NCBI GenBank assembly: GCA_016719855.1
Contig: JADJYH010000081.1
Span: forward strand, 62,001 to 126,000
Origin: Saprospiraceae bacterium
Lineage (GTDB): Bacteria > Bacteroidota > Bacteroidia > Chitinophagales > Saprospiraceae
Direction of reading: 5' to 3'
DNA: 64,000 bases
Shown one piece after another: positions 1 through 7,711 of the stretch; the first letter of the stretch is position 1; every line of letters begins with the position of its first letter. The notes below the pieces were generated by a model. That model did not search any database and had not been told where the DNA came from. It saw nothing but the letters and a program-made list of their open reading frames with translations. The position numbers and the translations under genes were made by a program.

Positions 1-163
1 CTCGAAACCTGGTGGCACTGGCTTGGGGCTTTCCATCGTGAAGGGCTTCTTGGATGCCCACGGCGGCCGCATCCGGGTTGAAAATAAATCGGGCGGTGGG
101 GCGATGTTTACCCTCCAGATTCCGGCAGAGAGCAAACCAATCAGCACATTTGAAGAGGGTTGA
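1..163 (+). CDS. Sensor histidine kinase, C-terminal end (KdpD-like, partial)
   Basis: Only the last 53 codons are in the window; the gene starts upstream. The reading frame gives GGTGLGLSIVKGFLDAHGG, the G2 box of a HATPase_c domain, followed by the terminal beta strands and a short acidic tail. It is followed 91 bases later by kdpE, so it is most likely the KdpD-type kinase that phosphorylates it at the inner membrane. The stop codon lies inside the first word of the following palindromic spacer. The kdp operon at 12-21 kb carries a second, differently organised sensor set, so this is not the only Kdp-related kinase here. The kinase assignment is firm; KdpD identity rests on context. Confidence 0.8.
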   Translation, partial: SKPGGTGLGLSIVKGFLDAHGGRIRVENKSGGGAMFTLQIPAESKPISTFEEG

Positions 164-249
164 TAAGGGTTGATGAGGGTTTATAAAAGTTGATTTCCCT
201 CAGGTCCCTATCAACCTAATCAACCTCATATAAACCTTTATCAACCCAT
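156..249 (+). repeat. Strand-biased palindromic spacer, kinase-kdpE
   Basis: The left half repeats the word GGTTGAT/GGGTTGATGA and has no C for about 38 bases. The right half repeats ATCAACC/TCAACCTCAT and has no G for about 38 bases. The two halves can pair in several registers, and the right half ends 5 bases before the kdpE start. The left arm begins inside the stop region of the kinase gene. Confidence 0.75.
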
Positions 250-254
250 AAAAA

Positions 255-938
255 ATGAATGACCCAACCATCTTAATCATTGACGACGAAGTGCCCATCC
301 AGAAGCTGCTGGAAATTACGCTCACGGCACATGGGTTCAAAACCACCGCTGCGGCGACGGCCAAAGAGGGGCTGACCTTCGTGGCCATGCACCCGCCCGA
401 CCTCGTGCTGCTAGACCTCGGGCTGCCCGATGATGATGGCCAAAACGTGCTCGTAAAACTGCGGGAGTGGTTCACCAATCCCATCATCATCCTGTCCGTG
501 CGGGCAGCCGAGGAGGACATCGTGCGGGCGCTTGACCGTGGGGCAAACGACTACCTGCTGAAACCGTTCCGCACAGGAGAACTGCTGGCCCGCATCCGTT
601 CGGCGCTGCGACTGTCGCAAGGGCTGGCGCACGTTCCCGTTCAGGAGTTTGGCAACCTGGTCATTGATTTGGCAGCCCGTACCGTTCGCAAAAATGGCGA
701 ACAGGTCAAGCTCACGGCCACGGAGTTTTCGCTGCTGAAATTGCTCGTGCGCAACGAGGGCAAGGTGCTGACTCATGCTTTTATCTTGCGTGAAATATGG
801 GGCCCCGGCTACGTCCAGCACCCGGAATATCCGAGGGTTTTCATTGGGCAATTGCGCAAAAAAATCGAGGACAACGCCAACCAGCCGAAGTTCATCGTGA
901 CAGAGAGTGGGGTGGGGTATCGGTTCGTGGGAGGTTAA
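255..938 (+). CDS. kdpE: Response regulator KdpE (OmpR family)
   Basis: A 227-aa two-domain regulator. The receiver has the acidic pair D10/D11, phospho-acceptor D54 (LLDLGLPDDDG), S81 and K103. A winged-helix DNA-binding domain fills the C-terminal half and ends GVGYRFVGG. The LDLGLPDxDG and WGPxxxxHxxYxRxxxGxLRxKxE motifs match KdpE, the activator of the kdp K+-ATPase operon. It follows the kinase end closely, giving a two-component pair, while kdpFABC lies 11 kb downstream on the same strand. Two degraded copies of its 3' end occur at 10.04-10.20 and 11.12-11.23 kb. ATG 255 is preceded by an A-run, with no Shine-Dalgarno site. Confidence 0.9.
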   Translation: MNDPTILIIDDEVPIQKLLEITLTAHGFKTTAAATAKEGLTFVAMHPPDLVLLDLGLPDDDGQNVLVKLREWFTNPIIILSVRAAEEDIVRALDRGANDYLLKPFRTGELLARIRSALRLSQGLAHVPVQEFGNLVIDLAARTVRKNGEQVKLTATEFSLLKLLVRNEGKVLTHAFILREIWGPGYVQHPEYPRVFIGQLRKKIEDNANQPKFIVTESGVGYRFVGG

Positions 939-1147
939 AAATTAACCCGACCGATGGGCTTTGGCGAAAGCAGTGATTCTTGGAATTGAAGCGAGATGGT
1001 TCTTAGTGTTTTAGGTCTCAGGGAGTGGTTGTACAGTTAGTTCTTTTTGAGGCAATTTCCGGCTTTGTCCAGCCGCTGGAGCAATTGGTCGGCAAATGAT
1101 TCGCTGTAAGTAATGAAGGTTTAGTTTTGGCCATCAAAACGAAACGC

Positions 1148-1765
1148 ATGATCAAAAAGCATTCAACAACCATCGGGATAATACTCGCCATGTTGTTCTT
1201 GGTGGTTTCCACCTTCTTTTATCCCGGCGGCTCGCAGCACGATGAAATGACCGTGGGTTTTGACTGGCGGCACAACTACGTGTGCAACCTCCTAAACCCC
1301 GTGGCGGTGAACGGCCATGAAAACGGCGCCCGGCCTTGGGCAGTCGCAGGGCTGGTAGTGCTTTGCGCTACCGCTGCGTTGTTTTTCGTCCGGTTCTCCA
1401 GAAAAATACCTGCGAAGGGAGCGTCTAATATCATCAAATTTGCGGGCGTGGGGGCCATGATGGCCGCCTTCCTCACGGCGACGCCCTACCACTACCTGGC
1501 GGTCACGGCTTCTGGCACCCTGTTGATGTTGACCTTGTTTTACATCACCGTTTTCTTGTTCAAATCCAAGTTGCACGGCTTCAAAGTGCTTGCCGTGGTG
1601 TGCCTGCTGGCCTTGTACAGTAGCAGTTTCGTCTATTTCACTCAGATACAATTGGAGTGGCTGCCCGTGTTGCAAAAGGCCGGCCTTGTGTTGAATTTGG
1701 CTTTGATATTGGGGCTGGAGTATTTTACGAAATCAGAAGATTTCTCCAGCAGAACTGTTGTTTGA
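1148..1765 (+). CDS. Hypothetical polytopic membrane protein
   Basis: About 205 aa with roughly six hydrophobic segments, beginning with a basic N-terminus and a transmembrane helix (IGIILAMLFLVVSTFF). After helix 1 come a conserved-looking DWRHNYVCNLL loop and an HENGARPWA segment, reminiscent of DUF998-like membrane proteins, but I do not recognise the family with certainty. A TTG at 1127 in the same frame could start it seven codons earlier; ATG 1148 is preferred. The C-terminus (EDFSSRTVV) runs into the remnant of an AraC-type regulator, so the end may be artificial. No operon partner is evident. Confidence 0.6.
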   Translation: MIKKHSTTIGIILAMLFLVVSTFFYPGGSQHDEMTVGFDWRHNYVCNLLNPVAVNGHENGARPWAVAGLVVLCATAALFFVRFSRKIPAKGASNIIKFAGVGAMMAAFLTATPYHYLAVTASGTLLMLTLFYITVFLFKSKLHGFKVLAVVCLLALYSSSFVYFTQIQLEWLPVLQKAGLVLNLALILGLEYFTKSEDFSSRTVV

Positions 1766-1983
1766 TTTTTGCAGCCAAAATCCTGCTGAAGCACAGCCAA
1801 TGGAACGTGTCGGAAATCGCCTTTGCGCTGGGCTTTACAGAGGTGACGCATTTCAACAATTTCTTTAAAAAGCAGGTGGGGACGAGTCCGGGGAAGTTTC
1901 GAAATGGTGAATATCAGATACAAATGGTTTTAACCGGACGGCCATTTGATTTTCGTAACCTATTGTTTGAATATGGTTTTTAA
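1762..1983 (+). pseudogene. AraC-type HTH domain remnant
   Basis: Frame 1 of this stretch reads AAKILLKHSQWNVSEIAFA then LGFTEVTHFNNFFKKQVG and TSPGKFR, the second helix-turn-helix of an AraC/XylS regulator. No N-terminal sensing domain or start codon precedes it; the upstream sequence belongs to the membrane protein gene. After GKFRN the frame runs about 25 codons into unrelated sequence. This is a 3' fragment of a decayed regulator, in keeping with the other broken genes in 1-7 kb. Confidence 0.7.
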
Positions 1984-2000
1984 TGATACACGGCAGCGAT

Positions 2001-2071
2001 GGTAGGAGTACGGGGTACTGAAAGTATATGCCAGAATTGCCAAACCTTGGAGCTTTCCTACTCCTCCTACC
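2001..2071. repeat. Imperfect inverted repeat between convergent genes
   Basis: GGTAGGAGTA with further G-rich words is followed by CTTTCCTACTCCTCCTACC. The arms pair with some bulges. It lies between a + strand remnant and a - strand regulator, so it could act as a two-way terminator. It resembles the strand-biased spacers elsewhere in the window. Confidence 0.5.
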
Positions 2072-2083
2072 TTAGCAATGCGC

Positions 2084-2825
2084 CTACACCACCCGATTCC
2101 AAACCAACCGCTGCTGTTTTTTCAAATAGGCGCCGGGGCTTTCGCCAAACGCCTCCCGGAAATCGTGGATGAAATGTGCCTGGTCGAAATAGCCTGCCCG
2201 GTGCGCCACGTCGGTGAGCGAAGTGTGCTGCTGTGCCATCAAATTCCGCACATGCTCCAGCCGGACGGTCCTCGCAAAAAACTTGTAGTTCACCCCCACT
2301 GCATTGTGGATGATGCGCTGGGCGGTGCGCTCGCCGATGAAGAGTTTTTTTGTCAAATCCTGCAGGCGCACCGTTCCATTTGTTTGTAAAATATATTGGG
2401 TAAGCGGGATGGCACGGTCGTCAAAAGAGCGAACCTGCCGGAGTTTGTTTTTGAAAAAAATGTCCAGCGCCCTGGCCTTTGCCTGCTCGCCCATGTCCTG
2501 GTGCAAACTGTCGCACAAGTGTTCCAAATCAGTTTTAAAAACATGGTTCAAGTCTGCCCTGGTGTTGGTAATTTCCGAAATCGGGAAATCCATGAAGGGC
2601 TGGGCGCCCATGGGGTGAAGTTTATCATCACCTGCTGCACCCGGCTTTGCGGCACGAACAACTGGGGCTGGAGAGGAACCCCGTGAGGCTGTACCGGTCC
2701 ACTGGCTGCCAGTTGCGTTTGTTCTCGAAAAGGAGGGTTGTCCCAAAAACAAAATCATGCGGGTACTGGAAGAAGGGAACACCCTGAACTCCCAGGTTTT
2801 GGCTAACTTTATAGGGTAAATCCAT
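2084..2825 (-). pseudogene. AraC family transcriptional regulator, frameshifted
   Basis: The C-terminal part has a full AraC DNA-binding domain: LTKKLFIGERTAQRIIH as the first helix-turn-helix, then SLTDVAHRAGYFDQAHFIHD and the FGESPGAYLK signature. The N-terminal part, starting at 2825 (MDLPYKVSQNLG), encodes a DUF6597-like domain in another frame up to about TGFLS near 2670. It then continues as VVRAAKPGAAGDDKLHPMG in the main frame. One base too many or too few near 2660-2690 explains this; the total of 742 bases is not a multiple of three. Either a decaying gene or a sequencing error. Target unknown. Confidence 0.7.
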
Positions 2826-2968
2826 TAAAGGTGTAATGCCGGATATAGTCCTTCAAGGAAGGATTCGGCAATACTTTTGATAGACCCATTTTGCATTTTG
2901 TCAGGTTTTTACAATTCTTTCAAAGATACCTTCCTGATTTTTGCCTGACAAAACAAAAAGCGTTTATC

Positions 2969-3455
2969 ATGAAAAACAACCTTTCATTTTCCAAAGCCGG
3001 TTCACCCCACCCAATGCCGGGCACTGTTGAGCGGCGGGGCAGTGATTAGCTGGCTCGCCACGGGCAAGGAGAGACGGGCGGGCAGTTCTCCCTCTTCGAG
3101 GCGAAGGGCATCCCCGGCATGGAACCGCCACCGCACACCCACCAACACGAGGACGAAACCTACTACTTGCTGGAAGGCGAGATGCTGTTCCGCATCGGCG
3201 AAGCCGAGTTCGTGGGCAAGGCGGGCGACTTCGTGTTCCTGCCCCGGCAACTGCGCCACGAGTTCAAGGTGTTAAGCCCCAGTTCCGCTGTCTGTGGGCA
3301 TCTATCCGGCAGGGCTGGAGGTGTATTTCGAGCAGCTCACCGCACCACATTCCTCTGCCGAAATACCGCCCCTGAGCACCACCACCGCCCCGCCGGAAGC
3401 CATTGAAATGATGGGGCAGTGGGAGGAACAATTTGGAATTACTTACGTTATTTAA
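2969..3455 (+). pseudogene. Cupin-domain protein, multiply frameshifted
   Basis: The start is MKNNLSFSKAGS at 2969. Pieces of one cupin protein then appear in successive frames: ISWLATGKE, then TGGQFSLFEAKGIPGMEPPP, THQHEDETYYLLEGEMLFRI and AGDFVFLPRQLRHEFKVLS (metal-binding HxH...E and the second cupin motif with H), and finally IYPAGLEVYFEQL and EMMGQWEEQFGITYVI before the stop at 3453. At least two frame changes (near 3040-3085 and 3275-3290) are needed. It was probably a quercetin-dioxygenase-like small cupin. Function is lost if the indels are real. Confidence 0.75.
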
Positions 3456-3467
3456 ATAAAAACAGGT

Positions 3468-4450
3468 ATGAAAAAACGAGTTTAAAAATCGCACTTTTCC
3501 TGCTGGGGTTTTTGCTAATCGGCATTGCCTCGCTCTTGGCTTACGTCAAATTTGCCTTGCCCAATGTGGGCCAGCCGACTGATTTGACGGTGGAAGCCAC
3601 GCCCGAACGCATCGCCCGGGGCGAATATTTGGCCAACCATGTGGCGGTGTGCATGCAATGCCATTCGCAAAGGGATTGGTCGGTCTTTGCCGCACCCAGC
3701 AAACCCGGTACGGAAGGCGTCGGCGGCGAAGTCCACGACCAACGGCTGGGTTTCCCTGGCAGGTATGTTTCCAAAAACATCACGCCGGCGGGGCTGTCCG
3801 GTTGGACGGATGGCGAAATACTGCGGGCAATCACCTGCGGGGTGGACAAGCAGGGGAATGCACTGTTCCCTATCATGCCCTACCCGAATTACGGGCAATT
3901 GGACGAGCAGGACATCCACGGCATCATCGCCTACATCCGCACACTGGCGCCGAAGGAATTTGTCGCTGAAAAATCCACCTCTGATTTCCCCATGAATTTC
4001 ATCATCAACACCATTCCGGCAAAGCCCAAATTTTCGCCACGCCCCGATGCTTCCGACAAAGTGGCGTACGGGAAATACCTGGTGACGGCTGCCATCTGCA
4101 TAGAATGCCACACCAAATCGGAGAACGGTGCCTACACCGGAAAGCCTTTTGCCGGAGGCATGGAATTTCCGCTGGAAGACGGCTCGGTGGTTCGCTCGTC
4201 CAACATCACCCCCCATGCCACTGGCATCGGCAACTGGTCGTCAGCGCAGTTTGTCCAACGGTTTAAAATGTACACCGACAGCAGTTACACAGCGCCAAAA
4301 GTTCAGACTGGCGATTTCCAGACCGTCATGCCTTGGGACTCCTATTCGGGCATGACGGAAAGCGATTTGCTCGCCATTTATGAATACCTGAAAACGTTGG
4401 AACCTGTGGAGGGCACGGTCGAGCGTTTCACTGCGGTTGCAAGCAATTGA
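3468..4450 (+). CDS. Membrane-anchored diheme cytochrome c
   Basis: A periplasmic electron-transfer protein with an N-terminal transmembrane anchor (IALFLLGFLLIGIASLLAYV) and two class I cytochrome c domains with heme motifs CMQCH (tgc at 3650) and CIECH (tgc at 4097). Each is followed by a Met-containing segment (FPIMPYPNY, TVMPWDSY). Such proteins often accept electrons from isoquinoline-1-oxidoreductase-type molybdenum enzymes, which are encoded at 7.1-10 kb. The natural ATG 3468 (MKK) is out of frame with the body; one extra A in the following A6 run would give MKKTSLKIALF. As sequenced, translation would have to start at a GTG such as 3419. The reading frame closes 28 bases before the next gene. 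Confidence 0.85.
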
Positions 4451-4478
4451 TTTTATCACTTTTCAAAACAAAATAATC

Positions 4479-5166
4479 GTGGAAAAGCAACAAGAAAAAA
4501 CCGCCACCCGCACGGGTGCGATGGCCCTCCTTTTGGGTTCCATCTGCATGTTGGCAGGTGCTGCCATCGGAATCTCCTCTGGCACCGACCTTGACCAATC
4601 GTTGTACGATAGCAACATGGCTGGCTATCTCGGTGGCTCGCTCGACACACAAAACTTGCTCATCCTCAACCTCTCGCTCTGGATTTTGGGTGTCGCCCTG
4701 TTGGGGGCAGGCGCTGCCATGACGGCGCTGCTCAGCCGTCAAAACCTTGTCCCTGCGACACTCGTGAAATACAATTACTGGATAGCCGTACCGCTCGTGT
4801 TGGTGTCGTACATGGCATGGCTGGCGGTAGTGGTGCGTACGTCGGCTTCCGCCTCACCCGAAGCTGCGGCGATTGCCGAAACGGTGGGCTGGTTTGCCGT
4901 GCGTGCCGATTGGGTGGGCACGGTGCTGGTGCTGGGCACGGGGCCTGTGCTCATTTCTTCGGCAGGCAAAGGCATCTGGGTGCCAAACTGGCTGCGGGTG
5001 TGGAGTTTCATCTGCCTGTTTGCCCGGTGGGCTGACCACCCTTGCCCAATATGCCGGTGGGCTGACGAGCTACGGTTTTCTCATCATCCCCGTTGGCATG
5101 GGCTGGATGATTGCGCTGGCGGTGGTGCTGTTCAGGCGGGCGGGGAGGATGGCAGCCGATGCCTGA
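4479..5166 (+). CDS. Hypothetical integral membrane protein, frameshifted
   Basis: Starts at GTG 4479, 28 bases after the cytochrome c stop, so the two are probably cotranscribed. About six transmembrane helices are visible (AMALLLGSICMLAGAAIGI, LILNLSLWILGVALLGAGAA, WIAVPLVLVSYMAWLAVVV, WVGTVLVLGTGPVLIS, LIIPVGMGWMIALAVVLF). The frame breaks near 5025: after VWSFICLFA the continuation LTTLAQYAGGLTSYGF is in the +1 frame, ending at 5166. The 688-base span is one over a multiple of three. Resembles DUF4386-like proteins, but the family is not certain. Confidence 0.6.
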
Positions 5167-5371
5167 TGAATGGGCGGTAACATCAGAGCTGCGGCACTTG
5201 CTACTGCCGGTTTGCAACCGGCATTCTGGACGCTTTTCTCAAATACAATCCCTATATTTGAAACGCAAACGAGCTTTAATTGTCATGGAAAAGGCAGGGC
5301 TTTAATTGAAGGTTGGGAAGACTTGTGACAACTTGTGGCGTTTTTGTCACATGCCTATATCCGAGCACCGT

Positions 5372-6057
5372 TTAATTTTTTGGTTCGCTTTTCTTCTCTC
5401 CCCATCTGTATTCTACGCCCCAAGTGAAGCTGGCCAGGCTGAAATTGAAAAAGAAATTATCATAGGTGGTGTTGGAATTATTACTATAGGTATTCTTGGT
5501 AGTGAGGTAACCTACTTCACCTAAGCGTAGTAGTAAACCCAGTCTTTCTGTAATATGGTAGGCTATGCCCGGCGATACTTTTCCGATGAAATTCCAGTAA
5601 GTGGATTTGCTTTGATGAAGATAGCCCACAAACCGTTGCTCATTTTTTTCTTTGGAAAAGCCAATATAAGGCTCAAGGAATAGCCCAAACTTAGCAGAAG
5701 GGCGAAGGTAGTGCCGAGTAAAAATTCCCGCTGAATAGCCGATGGTAGTTTCTTTTGAGTACCTAGTGTTGTTCCATTGTTGCCATAAGTTTTAAAGGTG
5801 TTTTGGTTTTTCGCATAGCCTAAGCCGCAACCAATCAAAGTATGTTTGGACAGTTTCCAAGCCATATATGGCCTAAAATCCAAGTGTTTGGCCTTTGCGT
5901 CTTTTCGACAGCTTGGCTCGATTTGCCCATCATCGTAATGGGCACCTTTAAGGCTGACCAGGTTGATTTGTCCACCCATAACATTTTTCAAGCCGGGTTC
6001 CTGTGCTAAGAGCGTGCCGATAGAACTGAATAGGAATGTGATAATCAAGTATTTCAT
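5372..6057 (-). pseudogene. Outer-membrane beta-barrel protein, frameshifted
   Basis: Begins with a signal peptide (MKYLIITFLFSSIGTLLAQ). The first half reads through a barrel-like segment (HLDFRPYMAWKLSKHTLIG) to about 5750. The rest is in another frame: GIFTRHYLRPSAKFGLFLEP, then KSTYWNFIGKVSPGIAYHIT and a terminal strand ending at 5372. The 686-base span lacks one base for a continuous frame. It is a tandem paralogue of the intact gene just upstream (similar PGI/W-strand and GxLGY motif near the end). Role in the outer membrane unknown. Confidence 0.65.
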
Positions 6058-6103
6058 AATTGGTGTGATAATGAATAAATTGGTGGATGCTAATATTATT
6101 TGA

Positions 6104-6748
6104 TTAAAGTTTCAATTCCGCTCCAACGAAAAAGGAATCAGTGCTTAGGCGCAAGCCAAGATAACTGTACTCACCATAATCTGAGGATAATACATTTCTG
6201 GATTTGCCCCATACATAGCCTAGTTTTCCAAACCGTGCGATGAGGTTGAAACGCTTGGACACGGCCCACGAAATGCCAGGAGCTATTAAACAGTTGAATT
6301 CTTTTGCGGAATCTACGTAAGCAGAAAGTATAAATTTGCTGGTGGAATTGTACTCATACGCTGTAAATGTTAAATTGGGTTCCAAAAAGAACTGTACTGG
6401 CTTGTTGGTACCAAAATACCGCCTGGCGAAAATCCCTATGTTATAACTGGAATAAATATTGGTGAATTCTTCCTGAAAGAAATCATCATAACCGGAACGT
6501 CTTGAATGGCTCATGCCGAAGGCCAATCCTACCGTCCAGAAATCATTCAATCTTAAGCCTATATGTGGATTTAGGCCGACTTGATGATGGGAATTATTGG
6601 AGGTTTTGATTCCTTGTTCATCCGTATGTGTTAGGTAACTATTGAGATAATTAACGGTACAACCAAAGATGATTTTATACGACTTGTCTTGCGCTTGTGT
6701 TAAGGATAGGGCACAGATGGAAATGAAAAAGAGTAACGTTGATTTCAC
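6104..6748 (-). CDS. Outer-membrane beta-barrel protein
   Basis: 214 aa with a signal peptide (MKSTLLFFISICALSLTQAQ) and alternating beta strands: NPHIGLRLNDFWTVGLAFG, YNIGIFARRYF, PVQFFLEPNLTFTAYEY and a C-terminal strand ending FFVGAELKL, typical of small eight-stranded barrels. The frameshifted paralogue follows 46 bases downstream on the same strand. Compared with it, this copy is intact. No specific ligand or transport function can be inferred. Confidence 0.75.
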   Translation of the reverse strand: MKSTLLFFISICALSLTQAQDKSYKIIFGCTVNYLNSYLTHTDEQGIKTSNNSHHQVGLNPHIGLRLNDFWTVGLAFGMSHSRRSGYDDFFQEEFTNIYSSYNIGIFARRYFGTNKPVQFFLEPNLTFTAYEYNSTSKFILSAYVDSAKEFNCLIAPGISWAVSKRFNLIARFGKLGYVWGKSRNVLSSDYGEYSYLGLRLSTDSFFVGAELKL

Positions 6749-6830
6749 AAGAAATTAGGTTTTAGTTGGCAATTAATGATAAAACTGTGTGAAGAACGCC
6801 GATTCTGAACTAATGGTATGTAGTTGGGAA

Positions 6831-6980
6831 TTAATAAGCCAGCCACAAGACATGGTTCGGATTGTAATGTTCCTCCGAAATTTTGAAATCATACCTGCCG
6901 ATGATTTGGAACCCCATTTTCTGGTAAAAAGCGATGGCCCGGTGGTTTTCGACCCAGGTTCAGGTCCATCAACTTGAAGG
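6831..6980 (-). pseudogene. GNAT acetyltransferase C-terminal fragment
   Basis: The reverse strand reads WVENHRAIAFYQKMGFQIIG then RYDFKISEEHYNPNHVLWLA and a stop at 6831-6833. This is the acetyl-CoA-binding end of a GNAT N-acetyltransferase (N-x-RAIxFYxKxGF). The preceding FKLMDLN is in a different frame, and no start or N-terminal half is present. Too short for routine gene finding; a decayed remnant. Confidence 0.65.
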
Positions 6981-7025
6981 TGAGTTATTGGCTGAATATT
7001 TATTAAATCACCATCATTGCTGAAA

Positions 7026-7058
7026 TTTGTAAGTTTTCATTTGCTTTTCGTAACTTTC
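7026..7058 (+). promoter_or_regulatory. Bacteroidota-type promoter for the molybdenum hydroxylase genes
   Basis: TTTG at 7026-7029, a 21-base spacer, then TAACTTTC at 7051-7058, close to the Bacteroidota consensus TTTG-N19-21-TAnnTTTG. Transcription would start near 7065, about 75 bases before the start codon at 7139. Confidence 0.5.
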
Positions 7059-7138
7059 CGCCCAGTTCCAATTCGTAGCTTGCACCCAAATTCCCAACCC
7101 CAAACCACCAACCGAACTTCTTCACCAAACTCATCATC

Positions 7139-7594
7139 ATGGCAATCTTCAATCTAAACATCAACGGAAAAAAACAGCAGGTGGACGTTGACCCCGCCAC
7201 GCCCATGCTTTGGGTACTGCGTGACCACCTCAACCTCGTCGGCACCAAGTACAGTTGCGGCATCGCCCAGTGCGGTACCTGCACCATCCACCTCGGCGAC
7301 GTGGCAATGCGCTCTTGCATGTTGCCTGTCTCACAGGTCGGCAACCAAGCCATCACCACCATCGAGGGCCTCTCTGAAAGCGGCGACCACCCGGTGCAAA
7401 AGGCATGGCTGGAGCACGACGTGGCGCAGTGCGGCTACTGCCAGTCTGGGCAAATCATGAACGCCGCTGCATTGCTGAAAGCCAATCCCAATCCCGGCGA
7501 TGCCGAAATCGAAGCCGCCATGAACGGGAATATCTGCCGCTGCGCAACGTATGTCCGCATTAAAGCAGCGATTAAAACGGCGGCGAATGGGTAA
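7139..7594 (+). CDS. iorA: (2Fe-2S) subunit, isoquinoline 1-oxidoreductase/aldehyde dehydrogenase type
   Basis: 151 aa, the full length for the small subunit of xanthine-oxidase-family hydroxylases. The plant-type ferredoxin domain has C40, C45, C48 and C60. The helical all-alpha 2Fe-2S domain has C98-G-Y-C101 and C133-R-C135, with the QCGYCQSGQIMNA signature. It passes electrons from the molybdenum subunit encoded next to it to a c-type cytochrome; the diheme cytochrome at 3.5 kb is a candidate. There is no FAD subunit, consistent with the IorAB type. ATG 7139 follows a C/A-rich leader. The next gene is 117 bases away across a palindromic spacer. Confidence 0.92.
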   Translation: MAIFNLNINGKKQQVDVDPATPMLWVLRDHLNLVGTKYSCGIAQCGTCTIHLGDVAMRSCMLPVSQVGNQAITTIEGLSESGDHPVQKAWLEHDVAQCGYCQSGQIMNAAALLKANPNPGDAEIEAAMNGNICRCATYVRIKAAIKTAANG

Positions 7595-7710
7595 TTGGTT
7601 GAATTGGTAAATTAGTTGAATTAGGTAAGTCACTTTCCCGATTCAACCAGTTCAACCAGTTCAACCAGCTTAACCTTAATTCCACTATTTCCACTAATTC
7701 AACTAATCAA
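7591..7710 (+). repeat. Strand-biased palindromic spacer, iorA-iorB
   Basis: The left half carries AATTGGTTGAATTGG and TTAGTTGAATTAGG words and lacks C. The right half repeats ATTCAACCAGTTCAACCAG and AATTCAACTAATCAAC, is nearly G-free and touches the iorB start. The arms are complementary at word level, with pairing possible in several registers. Confidence 0.75.
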
Positions 7711-7711
7711 C

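Noticed and set aside
5306..5524. 72-codon + strand frame with hydrophobic stretch
   Set aside because: Antisense to the end of the barrel gene, whose strand pattern is better supported.
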